Source of the DNA: Symbiodinium kawagutii
Lineage: Eukaryota > Sar > Dinophyceae > Suessiales > Symbiodiniaceae
Assembly (NCBI GenBank): GCA_009767595.1
Contig: VSDK01018595.1
Span: 415,115 to 479,114 of the forward strand
DNA: 64,000 nt
Direction: 5' to 3'
Numbering within the stretch: the stretch's first letter is position 1; each line of letters begins with the position of its first letter. The position numbers and the translations under genes are program-made. The notes beneath the pieces were generated by a model. The model ran no database searches. It saw nothing but the letters and a program-made list of their open reading frames with translations, and was not told the origin of the DNA. This document shows positions 55,009-64,000 of this stretch, piece by piece.

Positions 55009-55366
55009 TTGAGGTCCGGCAGCGACCACTGGCCGCGGATGGTCGTGGTTGAGGTCCGGCAGCGACCACTGGCCGCGGGTGGTCGGGGGTGAGNNNNNNN
55101 NNNNNNNNNNNNNNNNNNNNNNNNNNNNNNNNNNNNNNNNNNNNNNNNNNNNNNNNNNNNNNNNNNNNNNNNNNNNNNNNNNNNNNNNNNNNNNNNNNNN
55201 NNNNNNNNNNNNNNNNNNNNNNNNNNNNNNNNNNGTTGAGGTCCGGCAGCGACCACTAGTCGTACATGGTCGTGGTTGAGGTCCGGCAGCGACCACTAGT
55301 CGTACATGGTCGTGGTTGAGGTCCGGCAGCGACCACTAGTCGTACATGGTCGTGGTTGAGGTCCGG
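55009..55366. repeat. 40-bp tandem array around a gap
   Basis: GAGGTCCGGCAGCGACCACT plus GGCCGCGGATGGTCGTGGTT (left) or AGTCGTACATGGTCGTGGTT (right). At least two units lie left of the N run and more than three right of it. Confidence 0.97.
55094..55234. other. Assembly gap (141 N)
   Basis: N run inside the 40-bp array; true length unknown. Confidence 0.98.
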
Positions 55367-55425
55367 CGGAGGAGGAGGAGGACGAGGAGGAGGAGGGAAG
55401 GAGAGGAGGAGGAGGAGAAGTCAGC
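55367..55425. repeat. GGA tract
   Basis: (GGA)n with GAC variants. Confidence 0.9.
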
Positions 55426-55449
55426 TCTGATAAAATCTAACAACCCTCA

Positions 55450-55490
55450 CCTGACAGGTGGGGAAAATGTGAATCAAACCACCAACCAGT
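55450..55490 (+). mobile_element. Family C right end, isolated
   Basis: GGGGAAAATGTGAATC then AAACCACCAACCAG; completes the broken copy at 53909-54072 across the arrays. Confidence 0.7.
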
Positions 55491-55499
55491 AAATATTGG

Positions 55500-56352
55500 T
55501 CGAACTAGATGTTGAGCTACTTGGAAATCAACCATGGGTCATTGTTGGTGTCAACCAATGGTTAATAAGGGTTTACACTAGACCATGGTCAATGCAGTTT
55601 TGAATGCTTACTTGGGAACGGTTTCTGACGCAATGAATCATGGAGGTTTCTGATCGGCCATACCCCGCACTAGAAAGCAACGCATTCGAAATATCAACGG
55701 GACACAAGAACTTGAGGGACCGGGAGCCCCCCAGTTGAACGACAGCTGTTGATAAGTAATGGTCAAATGATGGCTCAATAATGGTTGAATAATGGTGGCT
55801 AGAAAACCGGTAATGAATCATGGTTAAATGACGCTTGAGGTCAATAACTATCAGGTATGGTTGCTACACCTGCACTTCGCGTGGTTGATATCTACCATAT
55901 CACTCGGTGCACTGGGCTAGCAAATATACCACGAACGAGCGACACAACAGGCTCCTCACTCAGGGTTTCCAATGTGGAGGGCCAAAGTGCTACCTGTTGA
56001 CCGTGGAACTATGGAGTGTTTGATGGATCTGGTGCTCATGATGTAGACCCACTGTTTAAGCTTGGTGAACATATCCGCTGCGCAAATATGTTAGAGCTGT
56101 AGACCCACTGGTGCGATCAGCCAAGGATCTAATAGTTGATGAATCTTCGGAAATGTGAGACATGTTGGGATTAATGATTCATAGATATTGGTATCCAAAG
56201 GTTTGGAGTTTGAGGAATTGCGGGATTGATGACCAGCAAGGAAATCTTCGATTCACAGTGGATTCACAATGGGGTGAACGATCTAAAAGTAGGGTCTGCC
56301 AGTGAGAATCTCAAAAAAGTCAAAGGATACACAATTTCAAAAAAAAAACATG
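55500..56352. other. Non-coding DNA
   Basis: No element or exon supported. Confidence 0.3.
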
Positions 56353-56450
56353 TGGTGGTTTCTCAAAATTCCCCCAAAAAATGGTTGGTCTATGGCTATA
56401 AATGATTACTATTGGATGATTTGGGAGGTACCCTATTTTGAGAAACCCTA
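56353..56450 (-). mobile_element. Family A MITE
   Basis: TGGTGGTTTCTCAAAATTCC to CCTATTTTGAGAAACCCTA. Confidence 0.8.
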
Positions 56451-56584
56451 CTTAATATGTATATTACCCTGGGTGCTTTACATGACAGTCCGCAAACAAT
56501 GCATTTTGTAAGGTGCAAAGGATCCGCATTCCAGAAGAAAACAAACAGTCATGTGGTATGTCGGTATGTCAAAATCAAGGGTTG

Positions 56585-56655
56585 CACACACATGTATATA
56601 TATATATTTATATCATTTATACATAAATAAATATATATACATATATATCTGCTGT
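56585..56655. repeat. TA-rich tract
   Basis: TATATATATTTATAT words. Confidence 0.85.
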
Positions 56656-56937
56656 TCAACCACCTACGAAACAATTGGGCGATGCTGCGTGTTGTTACTG
56701 TAATGGTGGTCCAATGGGAGGAGATTCCTCGAATCTGATGAAAGGCAACTGATATAGGTGGTAGATGGTGGTTGCAGGTCGAAAGGATTCATCGCTGTTC
56801 AAACGTAATCATCGGCCATCAGTTTGGTTCATATGACACTACTAACCAATATTTGGCCATGACAAGCCGGTCCTTATTGAGATGATTTCCTTCTCAGCCT
56901 CAGCCTCCGCCATGACAAGCCTTTTCACCGGCTGAAT

Positions 56938-57112
56938 AACCGGTGGATTTTCCACGTCCAAACTAGTTTACTTCAGAGTCAACCTAGAGAAAGCCAGGAT
57001 TAGTAAGAGTTCACTAACACTCGATCAGGTGGATCTTATCCGAATCAGGATTGAGCAATCTCAACAGCTGACCCTCAGGTACCCTCTGGTAGCTCAACCT
57101 GGCAATGGAAAA
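56938..57112. mobile_element. Two family D halves
   Basis: GGTGGATTTTCCACGTCCAA then ACTAGTTTAC at 56950; ACCCTCTGGTAGCTCAACC then TGGCAATGGAAAATC at 57078. Confidence 0.5.
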
Positions 57113-57268
57113 TCGTCCATGCATAGGTGGTTTCCCTGGGTTTCCCAGGGTTTCCCCGGTTTCCCTACCAAAATATGGTGATTCTTCATTCCCCCATCCA
57201 CCAAAGGATTTCCGGATTCATCATTGCGAAGAGTTGCAACTCGTCCTCATACCAGCTCTCAACACCAG

Positions 57269-57360
57269 GCTGTGGGTCAGTTCACCCTGTACTCCTGGTA
57301 TACCAACATTAACTAACCATTATTTTCCCCGATGATTGTTGGTGAAATGATCCTCCATGC
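57269..57360 (+). mobile_element. Family B fragment
   Basis: GGCTGTGGGTCAGTTCACC, CTGTACTCCTGGTATACC; right end absent. Confidence 0.6.
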
Positions 57361-57422
57361 TTACTTGTTGGCCATGATTGTCCACTATCATCAACCATTC
57401 GGAACCGTTGTATTACCTAATA

Positions 57423-57540
57423 TGGCAGTGGGTCAGTTCACCCTGTACCCCTGGCTCCCCTATCATTAACCATTGTTTTCCTCTATTTTTGTTGGTCAAT
57501 ATCCCCTATTATTGATGGTTAAGCGCTTGACACATAGCCA
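57423..57540 (+). mobile_element. Family B MITE
   Basis: TGGCAGTGGGTCAGTTCACC to TTGACACATAGCCA, 118 bp, flanked by TA on both sides. Confidence 0.9.
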
Positions 57541-57747
57541 TATTACCATGAATTAACTGCCCATGAGTTGATGCTTAACATTTGACCGACCCAACTCGCC
57601 ATATGTGGCGGGTCTCGAGACGTGATCCGGTCATCGCGACCGCCTCGGCTCGAAGGGTACCATCTTGCACAATGGACAGGCGCAAGAGCGGCCCTTCAAC
57701 CTGATGGTGGAACAGACCACTGCTGAGCAATGGTTGACAATGGCAAA

Positions 57748-57859
57748 TGGCTATGGGTCAATATTAACCAACCAATAATGGGGGATAACCACCAATACTA
57801 ATAGGGAAAACAATGGTTAATGATGGGAACCAGGTGTACAGGGTTTTGACCCACAGCCA
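57748..57859 (-). mobile_element. Family B MITE, reversed
   Basis: TGGCTATGGGTCAATATTAACC to GGTTTTGACCCACAGCCA. Flanks AA and TA. Confidence 0.9.
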
Positions 57860-58124
57860 TAACTTATGATTACAATGGCTAAGACTAAAAGTTGTTATGG
57901 TTAATGCTGGCGTAAGGGTCCAGTCCAACTGCTGGTAAACAAACCATTGTTGTTCAGCCAACTAATCATGAGTAATAGTTGTTAATAGCCAACTAATAAT
58001 GGTTACCCATGGTTAAGAGTGGTTGGTGATGGATGAACAATGATGGGTAAAAATCAGTATGGCTAATAGTGGTTCATGGTGGTTGTAGTTGATGATGGTT
58101 ACTGATGGTTAATGCTGGTTAATA

Positions 58125-58275
58125 TCACTAATCATTCTTGGGCGGATTTTATGGATATTTCACGTGAACGAGTTCCCCAGAAAACAGCTGTTGCTGGTGT
58201 CTCAGCACAGAGGTTTGACAGCCAAACTGGCCTGGACTTTCCAGCAAGGGACTACAAGTCCGGGAAAACCTAGGT
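58125..58275 (+). CDS. Possible exon, unknown protein
   Basis: The plus frame reads ADFMDISRERVPQKTAVAGV and then SAQRFDSQTGLDFPARDYKS to GKT and a TAG that is followed by GT (CCTAG|gtgtca). The frame continues protein-like after that TAG to a second TAG. No family recognised. Confidence 0.35.
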
Positions 58276-58379
58276 GTCATCCTCCTGGAATGGCTTGCAA
58301 TAGGGGCCTGTTTTCCATGGTTCCATTAACACTCTGTTAACCACTATTAGCTAGAGTATTCACAATCATTATGTGAAAA

Positions 58380-58612
58380 TCATCCAGGAGTGACCACCAT
58401 TAACGACCGTCGACGGCCATTCACCAACATTAACCAACAAATGAACCGACAAATTAACCATCATTAACCACTATTAACATCTATTAACCATCATTAATTC
58501 CCATTATCCACCATTAACCATCATTAATTCCCATTATCCACCATTAACCATCATTAATTCCCATTATCCACCATTAACCATCATTAATTCCCATTCTCCA
58601 CCAGTAACCACC
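58380..58612. repeat. 30-bp tandem repeat
   Basis: CCATTATCCACCATTAACCA plus TCATTAATTC, about four copies from 58485; diverged CATTAACCA words before. Confidence 0.9.
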
Positions 58613-58741
58613 AGCACTCCAAGTTACCTTTCCCCTTCGCAGTGGCGGATCAACGCCCGCCAGAGCGCCCAGGACTCTGCGCACAGTGGTGATTTCGTCT
58701 GGAAAACGGTCATTTTTTGATTCGACAAAAAAGTTGGAGGA

Positions 58742-58857
58742 TACCCTCTGGTGATCTAACATAGCAATGGAAAATCCACCAATTCTCCATGTTTCCCCAG
58801 GGATTCTCTAAAAGACATGGTGATTTTCCATTGCTATGTCAGTTTACCAGAGTGTAG
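58742..58857 (+). mobile_element. Family D MITE, best copy
   Basis: Termini CCCTCTGGTGATCTAACATAG and CTATGTCAGTTTACCAGAGTG, with GCAATGGAAAATC/GATTTTCCATTGC inside. The inverted repeats run for about 40 bp. TA stands at both ends. Confidence 0.9.
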
Positions 58858-59124
58858 TACCAGCAGATGTTTTACTATACTTTTTTTCCATAAAGGAGTC
58901 AATTGTAGTATAATTCAAGGCTAATTTGAAATAGTACATTGTAGTATATTGTAGAAACTGTAATTTGAAACACTAATACAGTTCAAGGGTTTCCTGTATA
59001 GTATGAAGGGCTTTTTAATCACCAGTATTGGTGTTGTCCCCTCCATTTCGGGGTGATGAGTGGCTCCAACCTCTCGAACATCCCGAAGATCCACGGTGAA
59101 GCTGTTCCTGAAGATCCATGGCTC

Positions 59125-59360
59125 ACCAGTGAATCACCATGAATCACCATGAATCACCATGAATCACCATGAATCACCATGAATCTCACCACTTATCACC
59201 ATTAACCACCGTAGACCATCAACTGACCATCATGAATCACCATGAATCACCATGAATCACCAGTAACCAGCCATCATTAATCACCATCAATCACCATTAA
59301 TCATCATTAATTAACCATCATGAATCACCATGAATCACCACTTAATCACCATGAATATCC
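59125..59360. repeat. CATGAATCAC decamer repeat
   Basis: Regular 10-bp units at 59130-59185, diverged to 59355. Confidence 0.9.
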
Positions 59361-59842
59361 ATGAATCTAACCCTTAGACAGCTGGTGCATCACCAAAAAT
59401 CATCAATGCTCACCACCTCGCGTGGCCCCTGGGTTTTCGCACATGATCTCGCACCTGCACGGGTGGACCACGCAGCCATGTGCGGCTCGTGATATCCCCA
59501 AGTCATGAACTCATTTGACATCACCAGGATGTGAACTATCACATGTTCAGGATTTTTAAGGCCTTTTCAGCAGCAGGAGCACGTATGAGCTGGTATATTC
59601 CATTCCGATGTTCGCGCGATCCGAGATCATGTTGAGGCCAATCATTTGGTGGCTACTTGGGCCAATGTTCATGCGGGACACCACCCGGAATCCCTCCTCG
59701 AATGAGATAGTGCTATGAAGCCAGGTAGAATTGCAACAGCCGAGGACAGGATGGGAGTGGCGCTGCCTTGTCTTACCGGCGAAGGCCCCAGGACCGGTCC
59801 AAGAGTTGTGTCCAGAAATGGTTATCTACAGGAAACCCCTAT

Positions 59843-59942
59843 CTGGTTGGTGGTTGAACCACCCCTATGAAAAACTTGAGTTAACCAACCATTGGTTAAT
59901 GATTTCGATAGAAAATCAAGAATGTTTGAAACCACCAACCAG
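59843..59942 (+). mobile_element. Family C MITE
   Basis: CTGGTTGGTGGTTGAACCACC to TTTGAAACCACCAACCAG, 100 bp. CTAT stands on both sides. Confidence 0.9.
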
Positions 59943-59944
59943 CT

Positions 59945-60486
59945 ATAATTGGTATCGTTTCCACTTTGGATTTTCACATGAACCAACCCAGCGAGTGTGG
60001 ATTCCAGAAAGCATTTGGTGCACGTTACTGGCTGTGTTGTAGACACATTCAAATAACTGCCTCAGGATAAGAGTGGTACAGCTCTTCAACTAGGATGTCG
60101 AAGGTGGCCCCAAAATCCAATGATCACCGTTGAGCCTGGTCACCAGTTGCCAGTCATCCACGGCTAGGGGCATTCAATAGGCAAACTTTCTGGGGAATGC
60201 CATCCGGCTCGTTCAGGGAGCGAAGTTCAAGTTCCCCCGGCTACTGTGACTAGACTTTGGAATCAAAAATTGTTTGGGTCCTCATCGCTTGGATTTCACA
60301 TCCATGTTCCACCAAATCGAAGGCTCTCTTTCCTCATCAAATTTCTTGGACGTTGCACCACTTTTCAGCCCCTCTCACGACATATCTTGACCGTTGCAAG
60401 CATGGATTAACCATCAATCAGCCCCTACGAACCATTCAATGGCCATCACTTCAGCAAACAAGCACTGCTGCACCATGACTTCACTA
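59945..60486. other. Non-coding DNA
   Basis: No element or exon supported. Confidence 0.3.
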
Positions 60487-60600
60487 TCATGGCAGTGGGT
60501 CAGTTCACCCTGTACCCCTGGTTCCCCTATCATTACCCATTGGTTTCCCTGTGAAATGGTTGGTGAACATATCCCCATAAGTTGGTCGGTTAAGGGGGGT
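60487..60600 (+). mobile_element. Family B element, right end lost
   Basis: TGGCAGTGGGTCAGTTCACC, then GGTTCCCCTATCATTACCC; TTAAGGGGGG instead of the right terminus. Confidence 0.65.
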
Positions 60601-60663
60601 TATAAGCATTGATAGTGGTTATTGATAGGGGATAGCAACTAGCAACCTGCTGATCATCCCACA

Positions 60664-60776
60664 TGGCTGTGGGTCAAAAGCCTGTACCCCTGGTTCCCCA
60701 TCATTCACCTTTGTTTTCCCTTGTTATTGCTGGTAAATCCTCCATTAGTTGGTTGATCAATATTGACCCATAGCCA
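60664..60776 (+). mobile_element. Family B MITE
   Basis: TGGCTGTGGGTCAAAAGCC to TTGACCCATAGCCA, 113 bp, flanked by CA on both sides. A second right end (TTGACCCACAGCTTCA) follows at 60800. Confidence 0.9.
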
Positions 60777-60819
60777 CATGAAATTGGTTGGTGAACTGCT
60801 TGACCCACAGCTTCATCAT

Positions 60820-60960
60820 GTCCCCACACCGCCCAGCTCGCCGCCTCCAGCAATGCGCCCACCCGGCTGCCCGTCAACACGTGCACCAGTGGCCGCCAGC
60901 CTACCGGCCTCCAAGGTGATGGGAGCCGGGGGAGGGTGGTGCTATCAAAGGTGACTGGTC
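60820..60960. CDS. GC-rich island, strand unresolved
   Basis: Plus: LLDPQLHHVPTPPSSPPPAM. Minus: MHVLTGSRVGALLEAASWAV. Weak. Confidence 0.15.
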
Positions 60961-61021
60961 ATGCAGAATGGTTGATGCAGAATGGTCAATCATGGGTTAA
61001 TAATGGTTCAGTATGGTCAAG

Positions 61022-61530
61022 AATAGGTTACTAATGGTTGATAATGGTCAAATAATGGTTAATCATAGGTTAATGATAGTTGATCATGGATCAATAATGC
61101 TCAACAATAGGTTAATAATGGTTGATAATGGTCAAATAATGGTTAATAATAGGTTAATGATAGTTGATCATGGACCAATAATGGTCAACAATAGGTTAAT
61201 AATGGTTGATAGTGGTCAAATAATGGTTAATAATAGGTTATAGTTGATCATGGATCAATAATGATCAACAATAGGTTACTAATGGTTGATAATGGTCAAA
61301 TAATGGTTAATAGTAGCTTAATGATAGTTGATCATGGATCAATAATGGTCAACAATAGGTTAATAATGGTTGATAATGGTCAAATAATGGTTAATAATAG
61401 GTTATAGTTGATCATGGATCAATAATGGTCGACAATAGGTTAATAATGGTTGATAAAGGGTCGAATAATGGTTAATAATAGGTTGAAGATTGTTGATCAT
61501 GGTCAAATAATGGTCAACAACAGGTTAATA
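61022..61530. repeat. 84-bp tandem array
   Basis: Unit begins AATAGGTTAATAATGGTTGA and contains GTTGATCATGGATCAATAAT. Starts at 61022, 61106 and 61190 are exactly 84 bp apart; later copies carry small deletions. The unit length keeps one frame open (NGQIMVNNRLMIVDHG). Confidence 0.95.
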
Positions 61531-61569
61531 ATGGCATTGGTCACACTTCCTAATGGTTTAGTTTATAGG

Positions 61570-61720
61570 GATAAAAAGGGGATGATCACCCACAATTATG
61601 GTTAAACAACTACTATATGGGTGCTTTCTTCAGCCAGTGACTGGGAACCCCCAAGTTTCCGGTCGGAATTTCCTACTATAGATGCTTAAAGGATGAAGAA
61701 TGGGGGGGGCTATCTTGGGA
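61570..61720 (-). mobile_element. Composite repeat with family A end
   Basis: GGGGATGATCACCCACAATTA, AAACAACTACTATATGGGTG, CTTTCTTCAGCC, then CCCCCAAGTTTCCGGTCGGA. Third copy of the arrangement at 7380-7640. Confidence 0.6.
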
Positions 61721-61739
61721 TACCGCCAAGCGGCTGTTG

Positions 61740-62880
61740 ATTGGTGGTTGATAGTTACAATAATGATGGTTAGGAAGCATGAAAATCGTCAAGAACGATA
61801 ACTGATGAACATTATGATTAATAGTTTTGTATGGTTGTTTTGGCAATGGTCAGCGATGCTGAACAACATGCAGTTATCGCGAATCGGAAGGATTGATACT
61901 ATAATAGTTCAAAATGCTACTCAATATATTGTCTAATAATGATGAATGCTGAATCAGTCTGATATTCCTTGCGGCTAGTAATGATGATATAGCAATAAGC
62001 GGTAGCGGTTGACCACGGTGCATACATGTTAAGACAGTAGCTAACCGCCATTATTTAACCATTATTGAAGCCATTATGTGAGCCATTATACATGTTAACC
62101 AGTTTATTGGTTAATCCGAGTGATTGTGTAGCCTGGTTTATATGTCCCAGTGGGAGCATCCGACTGAACTGACTGTTGGAGGATACCCTGGAGTTTCAAA
62201 ACTATCGGTTTGATTCGGAGAACCACCATTTGTTATAGTCGCTTCCTGTGATTGATCAACACCACGGAGCACACCATTGGTTACTAAGCCCGACTACCCC
62301 CATACTAACCATTGGGAACAAACCATAGTAGCCATTGGCAACGGTGATAAACCATAGTAACCCCTAATAAACCAGTAACCATTTGGTAAAGGTAGTTGAT
62401 AATGAGTCTGAAGCCCATGATTGTTGGGTATTACTTACCTAGATCAGTTTGGCCTGTGTCTATCGACAGGCCCGGAATCAGGGAAAACCTTAAAAACTGA
62501 AAAAAAGCAAGAATATCCATGTTAGCGAAACAACTAAAAACTTAAAAAAAATGGTTTTCTTCTGTTTCCCAAACGGCTGAAAACTGAAAAAAACATGTTT
62601 TTGAGGTTTTGCCGAAAAACCACAAAAATGTTGCTTGTGAAATCTGAAATGTGTAACAGCTGTCAACTGACTCGTGTATATCATGTCTTTAATCTGTCTG
62701 TCACTCACATCGCTACTTGTGCATTAACCGGGTCAACCGACCGCCACAACCCCACCAGCCAACCAACAATGGCAAGGTCCATTGGCATTGCCTCTTTTTT
62801 TGCCCACAGTGTTCAGTCCACAAGTCCACAAGTCACCACTTGGACCCTAATGTACTGTACTGATGCGCTAGCGCACTCAG
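61740..62880. other. Non-coding DNA
   Basis: ACCATAGTAACC words at 62270-62380, A-rich CTGAAAAAAA at 62495-62600. This is the region just downstream of the methyltransferase-like gene end. Confidence 0.35.
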
Positions 62881-62897
62881 ACTCAGGCTCAGAGTAC

Positions 62898-63302
62898 TCA
62901 CTTCCAGCCGCACTGGTTTAAAGTCTTCTGGGCCTTCTGATTTGAAGACTGAGAGGGGTTTCTTGCACTGGCTGGGCGCTTCAGACTGCCCTTGGCAGCT
63001 TTGTCGGCTTTGCCGTTGGCAGCTGCAGCCTTGGCAGGCTTGCCATAAATGCAATCAAAGCGACCTGCACGGTTTGAAATCCTTTGATTCCCAACCCACC
63101 AGTTTTGGGGCTGATCAGACGACGAACTGGCAGCATTCACTGCCACGGGGTCCCTTACCAACTCACATCCTGCCATCATGCATGCCATTATGCTGCCAAT
63201 TACTGGCACGGAAATCGTATTGCCAGCGATCGAATTCAGAACATGATCCTTGGACGGTAAAGCGGGAGGCCCAGCAGCAACACATGACAGCAAGAGAAGC
63301 AG
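62898..63302 (-). CDS. C5-cytosine DNA methyltransferase-like C-terminus
   Basis: A 134-codon minus frame starting at a strong acceptor (CTTTTCCCTCCTCCCAG|) and ending at TGA. Residues about 21-36 read KDHVLNSIAGNTISVPVIGS. GN-x-xSVPV is like motif X of C5-cytosine methyltransferases (GN-[SAT]-[VIF]-x-x-P), the last helix-forming block that packs on the cofactor site. A middle segment has WWVGNQRISNRAGRFDCIYG. The tail is Lys/Ala-rich (KPAKAAAANGKADKAAKGSL), then KRPASARNPSQSSNQ and a TGA. The stop overlaps a consensus donor (GAA|gtgagt), so the exon may instead continue by splicing. Motifs I-IX would lie right of the window. Coding is well supported; the family rests on one motif. Confidence 0.6.
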   Translation of the reverse strand: MLLLLSCVAAGPPALPSKDHVLNSIAGNTISVPVIGSIMACMMAGCELVRDPVAVNAASSSSDQPQNWWVGNQRISNRAGRFDCIYGKPAKAAAANGKADKAAKGSLKRPASARNPSQSSNQKAQKTLNQCGWK

Positions 63303-63317
63303 CTGGGAGGAGGGAAA

Positions 63318-63437
63318 AGTAGGCTAGAGGCTAGAGGCTAGAGAGGCTAGAGAGGCTAGAGGCTAGAGAGGCTAGAGGCTAGAGGCTAGAGAGGCTAGAG
63401 GCTAGAGGCTGGACTAGGCTAGACTAGACTGGGCTGG
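63318..63437. repeat. GAGGCTAGAGGCTA repeat
   Basis: 7- and 9-bp units GAGGCTA and GAGAGGCTA. Confidence 0.95.
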
Positions 63438-63439
63438 GC

Positions 63440-63739
63440 CCACTCTCACTCTCACCGTCACTGTTCTCAGTCTTGCCGTCTCACCGTCTCAAAAATCTCA
63501 AAAAAAGATTTGATTTCGATAATCGATATGTAAAGTAAAATTAAAAACAGTTGGACAGTTGGACGCTTGTTTGCCCAACTCAATTTGTTTCAAGGACTGT
63601 TTTTAGTACATTGGTCAATACTTGGCATTGGTGATTTGTGATTTGTGGATGAAAAACCAACAATCAGTTCATCAGTTTAGCTAGCCTCTGAGTAGACTGT
63701 TACTGTCACTGGTCGCTCAATTGTCCTCACTAGTCACTA
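63440..63739. other. Presumed intron, non-coding
   Basis: CTCACCGTCTC repeats at 63445-63500; otherwise unique AT-rich DNA. Confidence 0.3.
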
Positions 63740-63998
63740 GTCCAAGATGCAGGCACCACCACCTCTGTTCGCACAGAGTCCATGGCAGCAAGCACATGCC
63801 CCGACGTCTTGATTGAACTTGGAAGCCCCTGTCCACGGAGCAATTCTCTGCCCAGAATCAATCCTTGGTTCTGCCAACACCGTTCATCGTTCACCAGATG
63901 TTGTATCCCTGGCTATGGCCCATGGCCCGTGGCATTTGATTTTGCAACCAACTTATCATACGGTGCCCTTCTACACTACTATAGACTATAGACTATAG
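63740..63998 (+). CDS. Possible exon, unknown protein
   Basis: Plus frames include NLEAPVHGAILCPESILGSA then TVHRSPDVVSLAMAHGPWHL, and STCPDVLIELGSPCPRSNSL. It runs to a TATAGAC repeat at the window edge. Unassigned; strand uncertain. Confidence 0.25.
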
Positions 63999-64000
63999 AC

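Noticed and set aside
54030-55300. Frames of 200-384 residues on both strands
   Set aside because: They are translations of 12-bp and 40-bp tandem repeats and run through an N gap.
63780-63998. Gene start at ATG 63782
   Set aside because: Two overlapping plus frames are equally open and the window ends before either can be tested; kept only as a weak exon island.

Overview
This window reads as nuclear DNA of a eukaryote with split genes and a very repeat-rich, AT-leaning non-coding background. It has no operons, Shine-Dalgarno sites, rRNA or tRNA that I could find, and no CRISPR array. GC-rich single-copy islands of about 50-180 bp carry open frames bounded by CAG|G-type acceptors and GT donors. 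Hundreds to thousands of bases of non-coding sequence separate them, filled with short inverted-repeat elements and simple repeats. The best guess is a large-genome protist alga, perhaps a dinoflagellate. That guess is inference from genome style: tiny exons, huge introns, dense MITE-like elements and a decayed LINE end. No spliced-leader sequence or other species marker was found.

Genes. Two loci are recognisable from sequence. On the minus strand at 531-3170, exon-sized pieces carry the parts of one RNA-recognition motif (RRM) in the correct order; the last three have matching splice phases. On the minus strand at 62898-63302, a continuous 134-codon frame carries a GN-x-xSVPV block like motif X of C5-cytosine DNA methyltransferases, followed by a lysine/alanine-rich tail. 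A minus-strand block at 20306-20958 carries a C-terminal LINE-type motif (SLDAFQMRGLRRIL) and then a charged frame. About 30 further islands are listed as exon candidates. Most of them are open on both strands, so their strand, and even their reality, is uncertain; confidence values reflect this. No function is claimed for them.

Mobile DNA. Four families of about 95-120 bp inverted-repeat elements recur through the whole window. Family A has termini TGGTGGTTTCTCA...TGAGAAACCACCA. Family B has TGGCTGTGGGTCAAAACC...TTGACCCATAGCCA. Family C has CTGGTTGGTGGTT...AACCACCAACCAG. Family D has a roughly 40-bp terminal repeat around CTCTGGTAAACTAACCTGGCAATGG. Intact copies of A and B are flanked by 2-bp direct repeats (TA, CA, TG, AT). 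A separate fold-back element at 51980-52173 has 36-bp arms and a CCA direct repeat.

Tandem repeats. The largest arrays are a 12-bp/60-bp higher-order array at 54120-55008, next to a 40-bp array that contains a 141-N gap; a CTAT tract at 39546-40156; a roughly 94-bp satellite at 40200-40922; a GATA tract at 47832-48130; an 84-bp array at 61022-61530; and CTA/CAA tracts at 26142-26412. Much of the rest is a degenerate vocabulary of TGGTTAATGATGG / CCATCATTAACCA words.

Layout: RRM locus (0.5-3.2 kb); mixed exon islands and MITEs (4-18 kb); GC-rich patch and LINE remnant (18.3-21 kb); MITE-rich non-coding DNA with sparse islands (21-39 kb); satellites (39.5-41 kb); mixed islands (41-50 kb); low-complexity DNA (50-54 kb); large arrays (54-55.4 kb); B/C/D elements and arrays (55.5-62.5 kb); methyltransferase-like end (62.9-63.3 kb).
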